Under the pieces are notes generated by a model that worked only from the letters and a program-made list of their open reading frames with translations, ran no database searches and was not told where the DNA came from. Shown here in pieces: positions 55,181-63,630 of a stretch of 64,000 nt of DNA. How positions within the stretch are numbered: position 1 is the stretch's first letter; the number at the start of each line of letters is the position of its first letter. The position numbers were made by a program, and so were the translations under genes. This DNA comes from Alphaproteobacteria bacterium (GTDB taxonomy: Bacteria > Pseudomonadota > Alphaproteobacteria > G02398745 > G023898745). The stretch is taken from assembly GCA_023898745.1 (NCBI GenBank), contig CP060237.1, positions 248,001-312,000 of the forward strand, written 5' to 3'.

Positions 55181-56149
55181 CTATTTCATCCAAGTCAATC
55201 CAACTGCCACATTGTGGGAGCTAAAGGATTGTGCAGCATAGTAGTGTGTTGTTTTTTCTTTATCATCAGAAAACTCATCACCACCCCATGTGTAGTTATA
55301 AAAATACTTCAAGCTCATGCGCGTATTTTTACCCACAGCATAATTGATACCAAAACCAACTGGCACAGAGTTTAAGCTTTTGATATCTTTATGAAGATCA
55401 TGGTCTGTTGCATACACGTTGCGTGTATGTCTGATTCCAACCAACGCAAATACGCCGATATTCTCTTTCAACATGTATGTTGGCTCAATGGAAAGTTGTC
55501 CAAACATTCCAGGCTTAAAGTATGCGCTTTGTTGTTTAAATGTCTTGCCAAATGATCCAACAAAATGGAAATGGATGTTTTCTCTGAATTTCACATTCCA
55601 TCCAAAATCAGCTTGCACTGAAATACCTGCTGTTGCATATTGATTCACAACACTTTCCATTTCTTCAACATCAGCCCAAAGCCCCGCTTTTCTTCCTTTT
55701 TCAAAGAGTGCAATTGTTTGCGCATCAGACGTTGCATAAAAGATTTTTTGCGTTAAAGCGGCGGAAGGTTTTGTGCCTGGCTTTAATTTTTCAAATTCTG
55801 CTGCTAAAGCGTCATCCTTTAATACTGCCTTAAGAACATTCGTTCTTAAAGTTTTATCATGTGTTGTAATTTCAGCATCTATCTGCGCTTTCATCATTTG
55901 CCCTATGCCATTTATCGCACCAAATGCTCTAAGATCCCTGATCATAGCTACAAGAATTGGGTATTTCGCTCTAGCTGTTGCGTCAATCACAGAGCCCATA
56001 TCCTGCAATTTATCATCTTCTGGCGCTTCTAATTCTTTTCTCTCAGCTTCTGACAAAGCTTTCTCATGTTTGAAACCAAAAAGTTTCGTGAAATTTGCTC
56101 CTGTAACTGTAACTCCAACTGTAAGATTGGCATCTAAAAACAAGAACAT
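55181..56149 (-). CDS. Outer-membrane beta-barrel protein with mini-leader
   Basis: 322 residues, starting MFLFLDANLTVGVTVTGANF; the first predicted strand begins about nine residues from the start. Residues about 30-150 form a helical insert. About 160-322 are transmembrane strands ending HNVAVGLTWMK. Resembles Rickettsiales/Holosporales surface antigens in layout (OmpA-like or P44-type barrels), without a family match that I can prove. Because barrels must cross the inner membrane through Sec, the short start should be an export signal. Confidence 0.65.
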   Translation of the reverse strand: MFLFLDANLTVGVTVTGANFTKLFGFKHEKALSEAERKELEAPEDDKLQDMGSVIDATARAKYPILVAMIRDLRAFGAINGIGQMMKAQIDAEITTHDKTLRTNVLKAVLKDDALAAEFEKLKPGTKPSAALTQKIFYATSDAQTIALFEKGRKAGLWADVEEMESVVNQYATAGISVQADFGWNVKFRENIHFHFVGSFGKTFKQQSAYFKPGMFGQLSIEPTYMLKENIGVFALVGIRHTRNVYATDHDLHKDIKSLNSVPVGFGINYAVGKNTRMSLKYFYNYTWGGDEFSDDKEKTTHYYAAQSFSSHNVAVGLTWMK

Positions 56150-56178
56150 GTGTTTAGGTTTAAATTATCTACAGTGTC

Positions 56179-56187
56179 ATTATAACA
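56179..56187 (-). promoter_or_regulatory. Extended -10 promoter element of the barrel gene
   Basis: Minus strand TGTTATAAT: a perfect -10 box with the TG extension. No clear -35 box, as expected for extended -10 promoters. Confidence 0.45.
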
Positions 56188-56222
56188 TAGAAATATGTTT
56201 TTTTGTAGGAAGTGCGCAGAAA

Positions 56223-56409
56223 CGTCATTACGAACTGATTCATAATAGATTGCCACGCGCTCTAGCGAACGCTCGCAATGACGGGCTCAGAGCCGTCATC
56301 ACGAGGAGCGTATAACTCTCGTCATCAAGAGGAGCGTATAACTCTCGTCATCACGAGGAGCGCAGCGACGTGGTGATCCAGTGATGGCCACGCTTCGCTC
56401 GCCATGACG
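56223..56409. repeat. Repeat array, modules C, A (three starts) and B
   Basis: CGTCATTACGAACTGATTC arm to CGCAATGACGG, then three successive GTCATCACGAGGAGCG-type starts (two cut short as GAGGAGCGTATAACTCTCGT, one complete) and a CGCCATGACG end. The short tandem starts look like replication slippage. Confidence 0.8.
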
Positions 56410-56412
56410 AAT

Positions 56413-58044
56413 CTACATAACAGTCAAATCCAATATATGCAGCGTCAACTGCAACTGCCCCATCCACTCATTGGAAGAAAGGCGCACAATAATCTCAACA
56501 GGTGTGTTTTTCTCCAGCATTTCTAAATCTGTACTCAAGTATTTATATTGAAAATCAAAACACATACCCTTCATTGTCCGACCGTTTTGATCTCGGAAAA
56601 TACCTTTAAAATGACGCCCTTTCAGAATATCAAATGACTCTAAAATCACATTCTTAATTCTAAAGACCGGCTCAGGATTTTTGTGACCAAATGGCTCAAG
56701 CTTCGCCATATCTTGGACCAACTCATGGGAAAAAAACTCAAAAGACTCGAGCTCCACATCAACATCATGCGTCTTTTCTGGAATCTCCAGCTCTTTGGTT
56801 TTGTGAATCAAAAACTCATGAAATGGCTCAAGCTGATCAAAAGTAAGCTTGAATCCAAAGGCACAAGCATGCCCACCGCCACCTAGAATAATCTCTTGTT
56901 TTGTTGCTTCTGAAATATGATCCAACACAGAAAAATTATCGGGCGAACGCCCAGATCCAATACCTAAAGCATTCTCATTGAACCCAACAATAAGAGCAGG
57001 CTTGTGATAAATATCCTTAATACGCCCTGCAACGACACCAATCACACCTGGGTGCCAATGCTGCTGCCCAAGCAGCAACACGTTATTTCGATTTAAATTC
57101 TTGCGCTCAATTTCCTCAATGGCTTCATCCAAAATTGTCTGCTGAATATCTTTGCGTTCCGTATTAAGCTTGTTAAGTTCTGTTGCATGTAAAATCGCTT
57201 CTGTCTGACAGTTTGTAGATAAAATTTTATATCCAAAATCTGAACGGCCTGTGCGGCCACCAGCATTAATACGAGGTCCGATATGAAACCCAAAATGTTC
57301 AGATTTAATTTCCCCCTCGATGCCAGAAATAGATGATAATGCGGTGATTCCATGGTTTTGTTGTAAATTTGCAACCTTCAAACCCTGTTTGACTATTGCG
57401 CGATTTAATCCAAGTAACGGCATAATATCACATACAGTCCCAAGCGCCACCAAATCAAGATTCTGCAGCAAAATATTTTTATGGCCTGGGAATTTTTTTA
57501 CCAAAACCGTGATAAATAAAAATGTTACCCCTGCTGCGCATAGGTTTTTAAATGATACATCAACATCTGCGTGTGCATTCGGATTCACAATAATTGCATG
57601 TTCACATAAAGGATCATGAGATACGTGATGATCCAAGACAATGAGATCTAACCCTAGACCTTTAGCATATTCCAGCACCTCTATAGCCTGTGTTCCACAG
57701 TCTACAAAAACAACTAGATCAACACCTTTGTCTTTGAAATAATCCATCGCCTGCTTGTTAGGACCATACCCCTCTGTCAAACGATTGGGAATATACACTT
57801 CAAACGGCACATCTTTAAAAACACGCATCAAAAGCGCCACACTTGTGCCGCCATCCACATCATAATCACCAAAGATGCCTATTTTTTGTTTATTCTCTAG
57901 CGCTTCTATAAAGCGATCTGCCGCTTCTCGCATATTAGGAATTTCCAACGGATCCCGCATGGTATCTTTAAGCTTTGGATCTAAAAATGACTCTATATCT
58001 GTGATGTTGCGCTTTTCTAGAATTTGAGACAAAATCGGCGTCAT
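56413..58044 (-). CDS. recJ: Single-strand DNA exonuclease RecJ
   Basis: 543 residues. DHH-family 5'-3' exonuclease. DHH motifs: FGDYDVDGGTS near 60, VVFVDCGTQ, VLDHHVSHDP near 137-146. DHHA1 part with GGGGHACAFGF, and the OB fold at the C-terminus. Slightly short, but motifs are intact. The next gene on the same strand upstream is recG, after repeats and an 18-codon gene on the other strand. Confidence 0.93.
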   Translation of the reverse strand: MTPILSQILEKRNITDIESFLDPKLKDTMRDPLEIPNMREAADRFIEALENKQKIGIFGDYDVDGGTSVALLMRVFKDVPFEVYIPNRLTEGYGPNKQAMDYFKDKGVDLVVFVDCGTQAIEVLEYAKGLGLDLIVLDHHVSHDPLCEHAIIVNPNAHADVDVSFKNLCAAGVTFLFITVLVKKFPGHKNILLQNLDLVALGTVCDIMPLLGLNRAIVKQGLKVANLQQNHGITALSSISGIEGEIKSEHFGFHIGPRINAGGRTGRSDFGYKILSTNCQTEAILHATELNKLNTERKDIQQTILDEAIEEIERKNLNRNNVLLLGQQHWHPGVIGVVAGRIKDIYHKPALIVGFNENALGIGSGRSPDNFSVLDHISEATKQEIILGGGGHACAFGFKLTFDQLEPFHEFLIHKTKELEIPEKTHDVDVELESFEFFSHELVQDMAKLEPFGHKNPEPVFRIKNVILESFDILKGRHFKGIFRDQNGRTMKGMCFDFQYKYLSTDLEMLEKNTPVEIIVRLSSNEWMGQLQLTLHILDLTVM

Positions 58045-58097
58045 AAGGACTAGGCGCTTTTTTCTTTATGATACGCTTTTTCGGCTTCAACGTCGAT

Positions 58098-58332
58098 CGT
58101 CACCATGAGGAGCGAAGCGACCTGGTGATCCATGGATGGCCACGCATTCTTACGAATGCTCGCAATGACGACCCTGAAAATCATTGACTTTTTTACGTTT
58201 TTTTGATAAAATATAGATGCAGTGAATAACAAGTATAAACACACCATCTTGAAATTTGTGCCTATCGTCATCACGAGGGACGTAGTCCTGTGGTGATCCA
58301 ATATGGATGGCCACGCTACGCTCGCCATGACG
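58098..58332. repeat. Two palindromic repeats, modules A + C and A + B
   Basis: 58098-58170: CGTCACCATGAGGAGCGAAG to CTCGCAATGACG. 58266-58332: CGTCATCACGAGGGACGTAG to CGCCATGACG. A 95-base AT-rich stretch separates them. Confidence 0.82.
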
Positions 58333-58393
58333 ACAACACACTTATTCAAATGACGTGCAACAATTTCACTGAAACGACATAAGGAGACATACA

Positions 58394-58450
58394 ATGATTA
58401 ATGCATGCGGTTGCGGCAAAAAGAAGCCAATCATTCAACCAGGATCATAA
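58394..58450 (+). CDS. 18-residue Cys-Lys micropeptide
   Basis: MINACGCGKKKPIIQPGS, with a textbook ribosome site (AAGGAG, seven bases before the ATG) and a clean stop between two repeat clusters. CGCG followed by KKK suggests metal or nucleic-acid binding. It may be a stress micropeptide or the leader of a lost gene. No family claimed. Confidence 0.5.
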   Translation: MINACGCGKKKPIIQPGS

Positions 58451-58458
58451 GATCACCC

Positions 58459-58545
58459 CATCATGGCGAGTCCGTCAGAGCTTTAGCGAAGACGGCGTGG
58501 CCATCCATATTGGATCACCACAGGACTTCGTCCCTCGTGATGACG
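58459..58545. repeat. Palindromic repeat, modules B + A
   Basis: CATCATGGCGAGTCCGTCAG arm and TGGATCACCACAGGACTTCG to GTGATGACG. Confidence 0.78.
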
Positions 58546-58560
58546 GGCCTGACAATTCAA

Positions 58561-60672
58561 TTATGCAGAGCGTTTATACTTTGCAACATCAGCCTTATTA
58601 AACAAATCAAGTAAAAGCATATGAGACACACTCTTAAGTGTCGGATCTTTTTCAAGAATATCTTTTGCGATAACATTCGCTTCAGACAACAACTCTTGTT
58701 GCAAACGTTTTGCACGCGGATCTTCAATAGAAAAATCTGCAAAGTGGTATTTTGGTAAACCAGCTTGACGCGTTCCAAGAAGCTCGCCACCACCTCTTAA
58801 TTTCAAATCTTCCTCAGCGATATAGAATCCATCACTTGATTCGCGCATAATTTCAAGGCGTCGTTGCGCAACGCCACCAAGCTTGTCGCCATACATTAAA
58901 ATACATGTCGAAGCATCATCACCACGACCAACACGACCGCGCAATTGGTGCAACTGTGCCAAACCAAATCGCTCCGCATGCTCAATGATCATCAATGTTG
59001 CTTTTGGAACGTCTACACCCACTTCAACTACAGTTGTTGTCACAAGAATATCAATATTGCCTCGTGCAAACTGATCCATGATCACTTCTTTATCCAAACT
59101 CTTCAACCGACCGTGAATCATCGCTACGCGCTTTTGAAAGATCTGAGACAAATGCTCAAAACGATCTGTAACAGCAGCAATATCTAAATTTTCAGATTCT
59201 TCAATCAATGGACATACCCAATAAATCTTCTGATCACGCTCCAAGAATCGTTTCATCCCTTCAACAACATCATCTAATCTATTTACGCTGATCAGTTTTG
59301 TTTTGATTTCTTGACGACCCTTTGGTTTTTCGCGGATAAATGAAACGTCCATTTCACCATAACTCGCCATCATCAAAGTTCTTGGAATCGGCGTCGCTGT
59401 CATGGTAAGAATATGCGTGTTACGACCTTTTTGGCTCAAAGCTAATCTTTGTTCCACACCGAAACGATGTTGTTCGTCGATTGTTACAAATGCCAAACGT
59501 TTGAATTTCACATTATCTCGGATAATGGCATGCGTTCCAATGAGGATGTTGATGCGCCCACTCATCAAACCATCCAGAATATTTTGACGCGCTTTACCTT
59601 TTTCACGACTTGTGAGAATCTCCACATTCACACCCAAGGCGCTTACATATTTTTGCAGTGACACATAGTGTTGACGTGCTAAGATTTCAGTTGGCGCCAA
59701 AATCGCCGCTTGATATCCTGCTTCAACCGCCTGCAACATTGCCATAATTGCAACCACAGTTTTACCAGAACCAACGTCACCTTGTAGTAAGCGCAACATT
59801 GGCGTATTACGCAATAAATCTCTCTCGATTTCGTCATACACACCTAACTGCGCATCTGTTAATTTAAATGGCAAAGCTTTTTTGAAAGAATTCACCAAAC
59901 GTCGCTTATGTTTTAAAATCGCACCACGAACTTGCACGTGATGACGACGCGTAATTTGCAAACTCAATTGTTGCGCCAAAAATTCATCAAACACCAAACG
60001 CATTTTTGCCGGGTGAAAGAAGGACAGTTCTTTTTTAGAAATTGGGTTGTGCAATAAACTTACACTTTGGTGGAAGGATGGAAAACGATATTTTTCTAGA
60101 GTTTCTTTTGTGTGCCATTCCGGCAGTCGTGGCAAAAATGGCAACGCCTTGTGTACCGCACCACGCACCATAGTCTGCGTCACGCCTGAAGTTAAAGGAT
60201 AAACAGCTTCCGTGCCAATCCAATGATTCAAGGTTTCCATACCGCCCACATGATCCGGATGAATCATTTGCCAGATACGCTGGTTGGGATCATAATCAAT
60301 TTTCCCACTCACAACAATACGCGCGCCTGATGGCGCAATTTTGGTAAGATAGTGTTTAGATGTGTTGAAATACAACAGCTCCAATTTATCATTGCTATCT
60401 GTGCATACAACCTTCGCTGGTTTTTTCAACGCATGACTTGGCACATGAAATGACACTTCAACAATAATCGTCACATATGTGCCGGGTGTGCATTCTTTCA
60501 GATGGGTCTTTTTTTGACGGTCATTAATGTTGTAAGGCAAATGCCATAAAATATCAATGACACGATCACCCATCAACTTGCGAAATAAGTTTTTTCTTCT
60601 AGGGGAAATGTCGGATAAAACACTGATATCATCTAAAACACTGATGGTCTGACGCGATGTAACTGAAGACAA
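58561..60672 (-). CDS. recG: ATP-dependent DNA helicase RecG
   Basis: 703 residues, full length. Wedge/OB domain (about 55-150), then superfamily 2 motor: Walker A GDVGSGKT near 295, DEQH box (TIDEQHRFG), TATPIPRTL motif III, and the QLRGRVGRG motif VI. Ends with the TRG region (GGGELLGTRQAG). RecG reverses stalled forks. Normal and intact. It appears with ruvB, ruvC and recJ as part of a nearly full recombination set. Confidence 0.96.
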   Translation of the reverse strand: MSSVTSRQTISVLDDISVLSDISPRRKNLFRKLMGDRVIDILWHLPYNINDRQKKTHLKECTPGTYVTIIVEVSFHVPSHALKKPAKVVCTDSNDKLELLYFNTSKHYLTKIAPSGARIVVSGKIDYDPNQRIWQMIHPDHVGGMETLNHWIGTEAVYPLTSGVTQTMVRGAVHKALPFLPRLPEWHTKETLEKYRFPSFHQSVSLLHNPISKKELSFFHPAKMRLVFDEFLAQQLSLQITRRHHVQVRGAILKHKRRLVNSFKKALPFKLTDAQLGVYDEIERDLLRNTPMLRLLQGDVGSGKTVVAIMAMLQAVEAGYQAAILAPTEILARQHYVSLQKYVSALGVNVEILTSREKGKARQNILDGLMSGRINILIGTHAIIRDNVKFKRLAFVTIDEQHRFGVEQRLALSQKGRNTHILTMTATPIPRTLMMASYGEMDVSFIREKPKGRQEIKTKLISVNRLDDVVEGMKRFLERDQKIYWVCPLIEESENLDIAAVTDRFEHLSQIFQKRVAMIHGRLKSLDKEVIMDQFARGNIDILVTTTVVEVGVDVPKATLMIIEHAERFGLAQLHQLRGRVGRGDDASTCILMYGDKLGGVAQRRLEIMRESSDGFYIAEEDLKLRGGGELLGTRQAGLPKYHFADFSIEDPRAKRLQQELLSEANVIAKDILEKDPTLKSVSHMLLLDLFNKADVAKYKRSA

Positions 60673-60815
60673 TTTTCTGAACTAAACTACCACTTTCGCT
60701 TTCAGTATAAAGTGAAAATAAAAAATGGTCTAGCGATAAATAAAAAATAATTTGCGAAAGATTGAGAGGGTTTTAAAAAAAATAGAAACGTGTTAATGTC
60801 TCCTTCATCACACTC

Positions 60816-60968
60816 CGTCATTGCGAGCGCTCATTAGAGCGCGCAGCAATCCATACTGGATCACCACGTCCCTACGCTCCTCGCGATGACGTTATGCACG
60901 GAGCAATGTCATTGCGAGCGTTCTTTAGAATGCGTGGCAATCTATTATGCTAGCTCCTCATGATGACA
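60816..60968. repeat. Palindromic repeats, modules C, A and C
   Basis: CGTCATTGCGAGCGCTCATT arm, TGGATCACCACGTCCCTACG to CGATGACG, a second CATTGCGAGCGTTCTTTAG arm, and a GCTCCTCATGATGAC end. The rest of 60673-61014 is AT-rich. Confidence 0.78.
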
Positions 60969-61014
60969 ACTTTTTATGATATAATGAATTATAAGACATC
61001 CAACATTCCAGATA

Positions 61015-61161
61015 ATGGCGCATCCTTTAAGTAATTATGATTGGGACTGGTTGTGGGTTGCATTCTTTTTTTGTTTAGCAATAAGTGTGCTGGGATGGTG
61101 GTATATAACCTACCCTGAAGTGGATGATAAAATTGGCGTGCTCGAGATGGAGATTTACTGA
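61015..61161 (+). CDS. Small single-helix membrane protein (48 residues)
   Basis: MAHPLSNYDWDWLWVAFFFC leads a Trp/Phe-rich transmembrane helix (about 13-31), ending in an acidic tail (PEVDDKIGVLEMEIY). A TATAAT box lies 30 bases upstream (60980-60985). The stop overlaps the convergent TPR gene by 7 bases. No ribosome site. No family known. Confidence 0.5.
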   Translation: MAHPLSNYDWDWLWVAFFFCLAISVLGWWYITYPEVDDKIGVLEMEIY

Positions 61162-63383
61162 TCATCTCCTGAAACTAACGAAGCAGCAGCCGCTCCAGTT
61201 TCAACAACACAGGATTCTGGACCATAAAATCCAGCGTCTATGAGGAGGTTTCTCATCAGCTTTTTCTCATACCTATCATTGAAGCGTAATTTTTCAGCTT
61301 CACTTTTTCCGTCTTTTCCGTGTTTGGGGTGTAAAGGGCGTGTTATAAATACATCTGGTTTATCTTTGTGACGTATAACGAATGTGTTTTTTTCTCCCTT
61401 AAACCAACCCGTTTGTACGCAATTGTCACTTAATACTTTTAGTAAATCACTAAACTGTTGAAATGTTAAATAGCCAATAGCTTCATCAGCATTACCAAAT
61501 ATCAAACGTATAGCATTGTAAGTTTTTTGAGAGACGGTTTTTGGTTTTGAGGGTTTATAACAGTCTGCGATTTTTCTCTTATTTTCTTCTTTCCAACGCT
61601 CTTTTTTTGCTCTTATTAATTGCACTTTTTCTTTCCAACTTAATGCTACTTCGACACCCTCGTCATCAGAAACAGCACTCAGATCACTTTGTGCATCATC
61701 TTGAACCATGTCATCATAGAGCTCATCTATCGCTTCTTGATCTGCGTCTGAAATATGAGATGCTGCGTCATGATCTGAATCTGAGACATCTTCTTGATCT
61801 TGTATAACATCAAATGCCTCAAATCGTTGCAAGTGCGTATGCATATGAGCCATAGGCAAAAGATAATATCGGATGCGAGCTTTTGTTTCAGAAGAACCTT
61901 CTTTCGTTAACGCGCTCTCCCATGCACGAAAAGCACAATTGTATCTCCCTGACATGAAGTTAACACGTCCACACTCCTCTAACGTTTCGGCTGTTTGCGG
62001 ACACTTTCTTAATAATATTTCTCTTGCTTCATCAAATCTTCCATTTTGAGTATACGCTTGCGCCAAATGCAAATTCGCCATTTGTGACAACGCTTTATCA
62101 GTTGTATGGCTAGAGTATTCAACACTTTTCTGCGCAGCCTCAGCAGCTTGCACATTCTCACCTTTTAATACATGAACTGAAGATTTGAGCATAAAAATTC
62201 TCGCCACAGAATTATAAAAATATATTGCTTTACCTTCTAGCTCATCTAATGCTTGCGCACAATACCTTTCAAACTTTTCAAACTCACGAGTATCTCTTAA
62301 ATTATTGAGCAAGTTCGCATAAACACAAAACTTCTGAATCACACCCACTTCTTCAGAAGAACTTACTAGTGATAGAGGTGGTACCGAATATTCTTTTAGA
62401 TAAAGCTCATAATATTTTGCTGCCTTAGCAAAATTACGTCTTGCAATATATTCATTGCCAAGTTTATATAAACATTTTAAGAGAGTCTCTGTATCTTGTG
62501 AAGATTTTACAGGTTGAGTCATCAGCTTTCTTACAACCTCTTCACGCAAACTCAATACTTTATCAGGATCAGTGCAACTATCTGCTTGCGCAGCAAGTGC
62601 TAAAACGTCCCCTTGCATTTCTGCATACTCTCTAAAAAAATTCGCCCAAAGTGTTGGGGTGCCTTTAACTTGAGACAAACCAAAAATACCTCTTGCAAAA
62701 TTTGGAGCATCCTGATCATGAAATCCTGAAAAACAAATATACTGACAAAATAACGTATCAAAAACACCTACTGTTGCATGCTCTTGGGTCTTAAATTCAA
62801 CAAAAGAATCCTTAGACTGCATTTGCGCAAATTGCTGAGCAAGCTGTCTATTTGAAAACATATACTCAAGCCTTTCCCTAGACATGCTCAATATTTTAGG
62901 AAATCTAGAAATACAAAAATCTTTTAATTTGCCAATATCTCCTGCATTTTCAAAAAGCCCTTTTACAAAATCCAAAATTGCGTGACTTATATATCCCTCA
63001 GGCATTTTATCTGAAGCAAACGCTTTCATCTCATCTGTAGCATCTGGCATATGAAATAGTTCTATCAATCTTGGATCTATACCTACGGTCATGCGACCAT
63101 TTTTTTTCTCATAAGTTTCCTTTGCCCATTTATACTGACTTTTTACTGCTTCAAATGGGGTTAAGCCTAAAGCTTCTCCTGAGGATAAATATAGTTCTGC
63201 CTCACTATGCATTGCGGAAAAATATTTTCTCGCATAACAACCTAATAAACTTTCATAGCGCATCTGCGCTGTTGGCGCTGGACCCTGAGCACCATAGAAT
63301 TGGAGACAAGCAAAAGAGCAAGAGGAAACACTAGAAGGAACTGTTGATGCCGCAGCCCCGCATAAATTCCAAAACAAAAACAT
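61155..63383 (-). CDS. Large TPR protein with mini-leader and shared C-terminal domain
   Basis: 742 residues, starting MFLFWNLCGAAAST. Residues 300-560 hold TPR-like helical repeats (YELYLKEYS, HLAQAYTQNGRFDEAREIL, NFMSGRYNCAFRAWESAL). An acidic Asp/Ser-rich linker (about 565-615) and a basic stretch follow. The final domain (about 645-735) has FSDLLKVL, TFVIRHKD, TRPLHPKHGKDG and LLIDAGFYG, also seen in the TPR gene at 48583. Its spacing recalls HicA-type dsRNA-binding toxin folds (inference). No Shine-Dalgarno site; the promoter is of the kinase type. Likely exported effector. Confidence 0.72.
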   Translation of the reverse strand: MFLFWNLCGAAASTVPSSVSSCSFACLQFYGAQGPAPTAQMRYESLLGCYARKYFSAMHSEAELYLSSGEALGLTPFEAVKSQYKWAKETYEKKNGRMTVGIDPRLIELFHMPDATDEMKAFASDKMPEGYISHAILDFVKGLFENAGDIGKLKDFCISRFPKILSMSRERLEYMFSNRQLAQQFAQMQSKDSFVEFKTQEHATVGVFDTLFCQYICFSGFHDQDAPNFARGIFGLSQVKGTPTLWANFFREYAEMQGDVLALAAQADSCTDPDKVLSLREEVVRKLMTQPVKSSQDTETLLKCLYKLGNEYIARRNFAKAAKYYELYLKEYSVPPLSLVSSSEEVGVIQKFCVYANLLNNLRDTREFEKFERYCAQALDELEGKAIYFYNSVARIFMLKSSVHVLKGENVQAAEAAQKSVEYSSHTTDKALSQMANLHLAQAYTQNGRFDEAREILLRKCPQTAETLEECGRVNFMSGRYNCAFRAWESALTKEGSSETKARIRYYLLPMAHMHTHLQRFEAFDVIQDQEDVSDSDHDAASHISDADQEAIDELYDDMVQDDAQSDLSAVSDDEGVEVALSWKEKVQLIRAKKERWKEENKRKIADCYKPSKPKTVSQKTYNAIRLIFGNADEAIGYLTFQQFSDLLKVLSDNCVQTGWFKGEKNTFVIRHKDKPDVFITRPLHPKHGKDGKSEAEKLRFNDRYEKKLMRNLLIDAGFYGPESCVVETGAAAASLVSGDDQ

Positions 63384-63414
63384 ACTTAATCTATTTTATT
63401 TGTCGCGTTCTTAA

Positions 63415-63443
63415 TTTATAGGAAAATTCGGGGGATGTTTCAA
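63415..63443 (-). promoter_or_regulatory. Shared effector-type promoter, TPR gene
   Basis: Minus strand: TTGAAA, 17-base spacer ending in TTTTCC, then TATAAA. The rest of the spacer differs from the kinase copies, so conservation is limited to the functional boxes. Confidence 0.65.
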
Positions 63444-63450
63444 GTGAAAA

Positions 63451-63603
63451 CGTCATCACGAATCCGCCGTAGCTTTAGCGAAGGCGAGATGTGGTGATCC
63501 ATTTTTGGATTACCACGCATTCTAACGAATGCTCGCAATGACGGGCTCAGAGCCGTCATCACGAAGGGCAACTATGGATGGCCACGCTTCGCTCACCATG
63601 ACG
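63451..63603. repeat. Palindromic repeats, modules A, C, A-like and B
   Basis: CGTCATCACGAATCCGCCG arm, TGGATTACCACGCATTCTAA to CAATGACGG, a short CGTCATCACGAAGGGC start and a CTCACCATGACG end, between the TPR gene and uvrD. Confidence 0.82.
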
Positions 63604-63630
63604 ACACATACTGTTCAAAATGAAGAATTA

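Noticed and set aside
61600..61800. Acidic Asp/Ser stretch as a separate gene on the plus strand
   Set aside because: The plus-strand frame is Leu-rich antisense of the TPR gene linker and has no start context.
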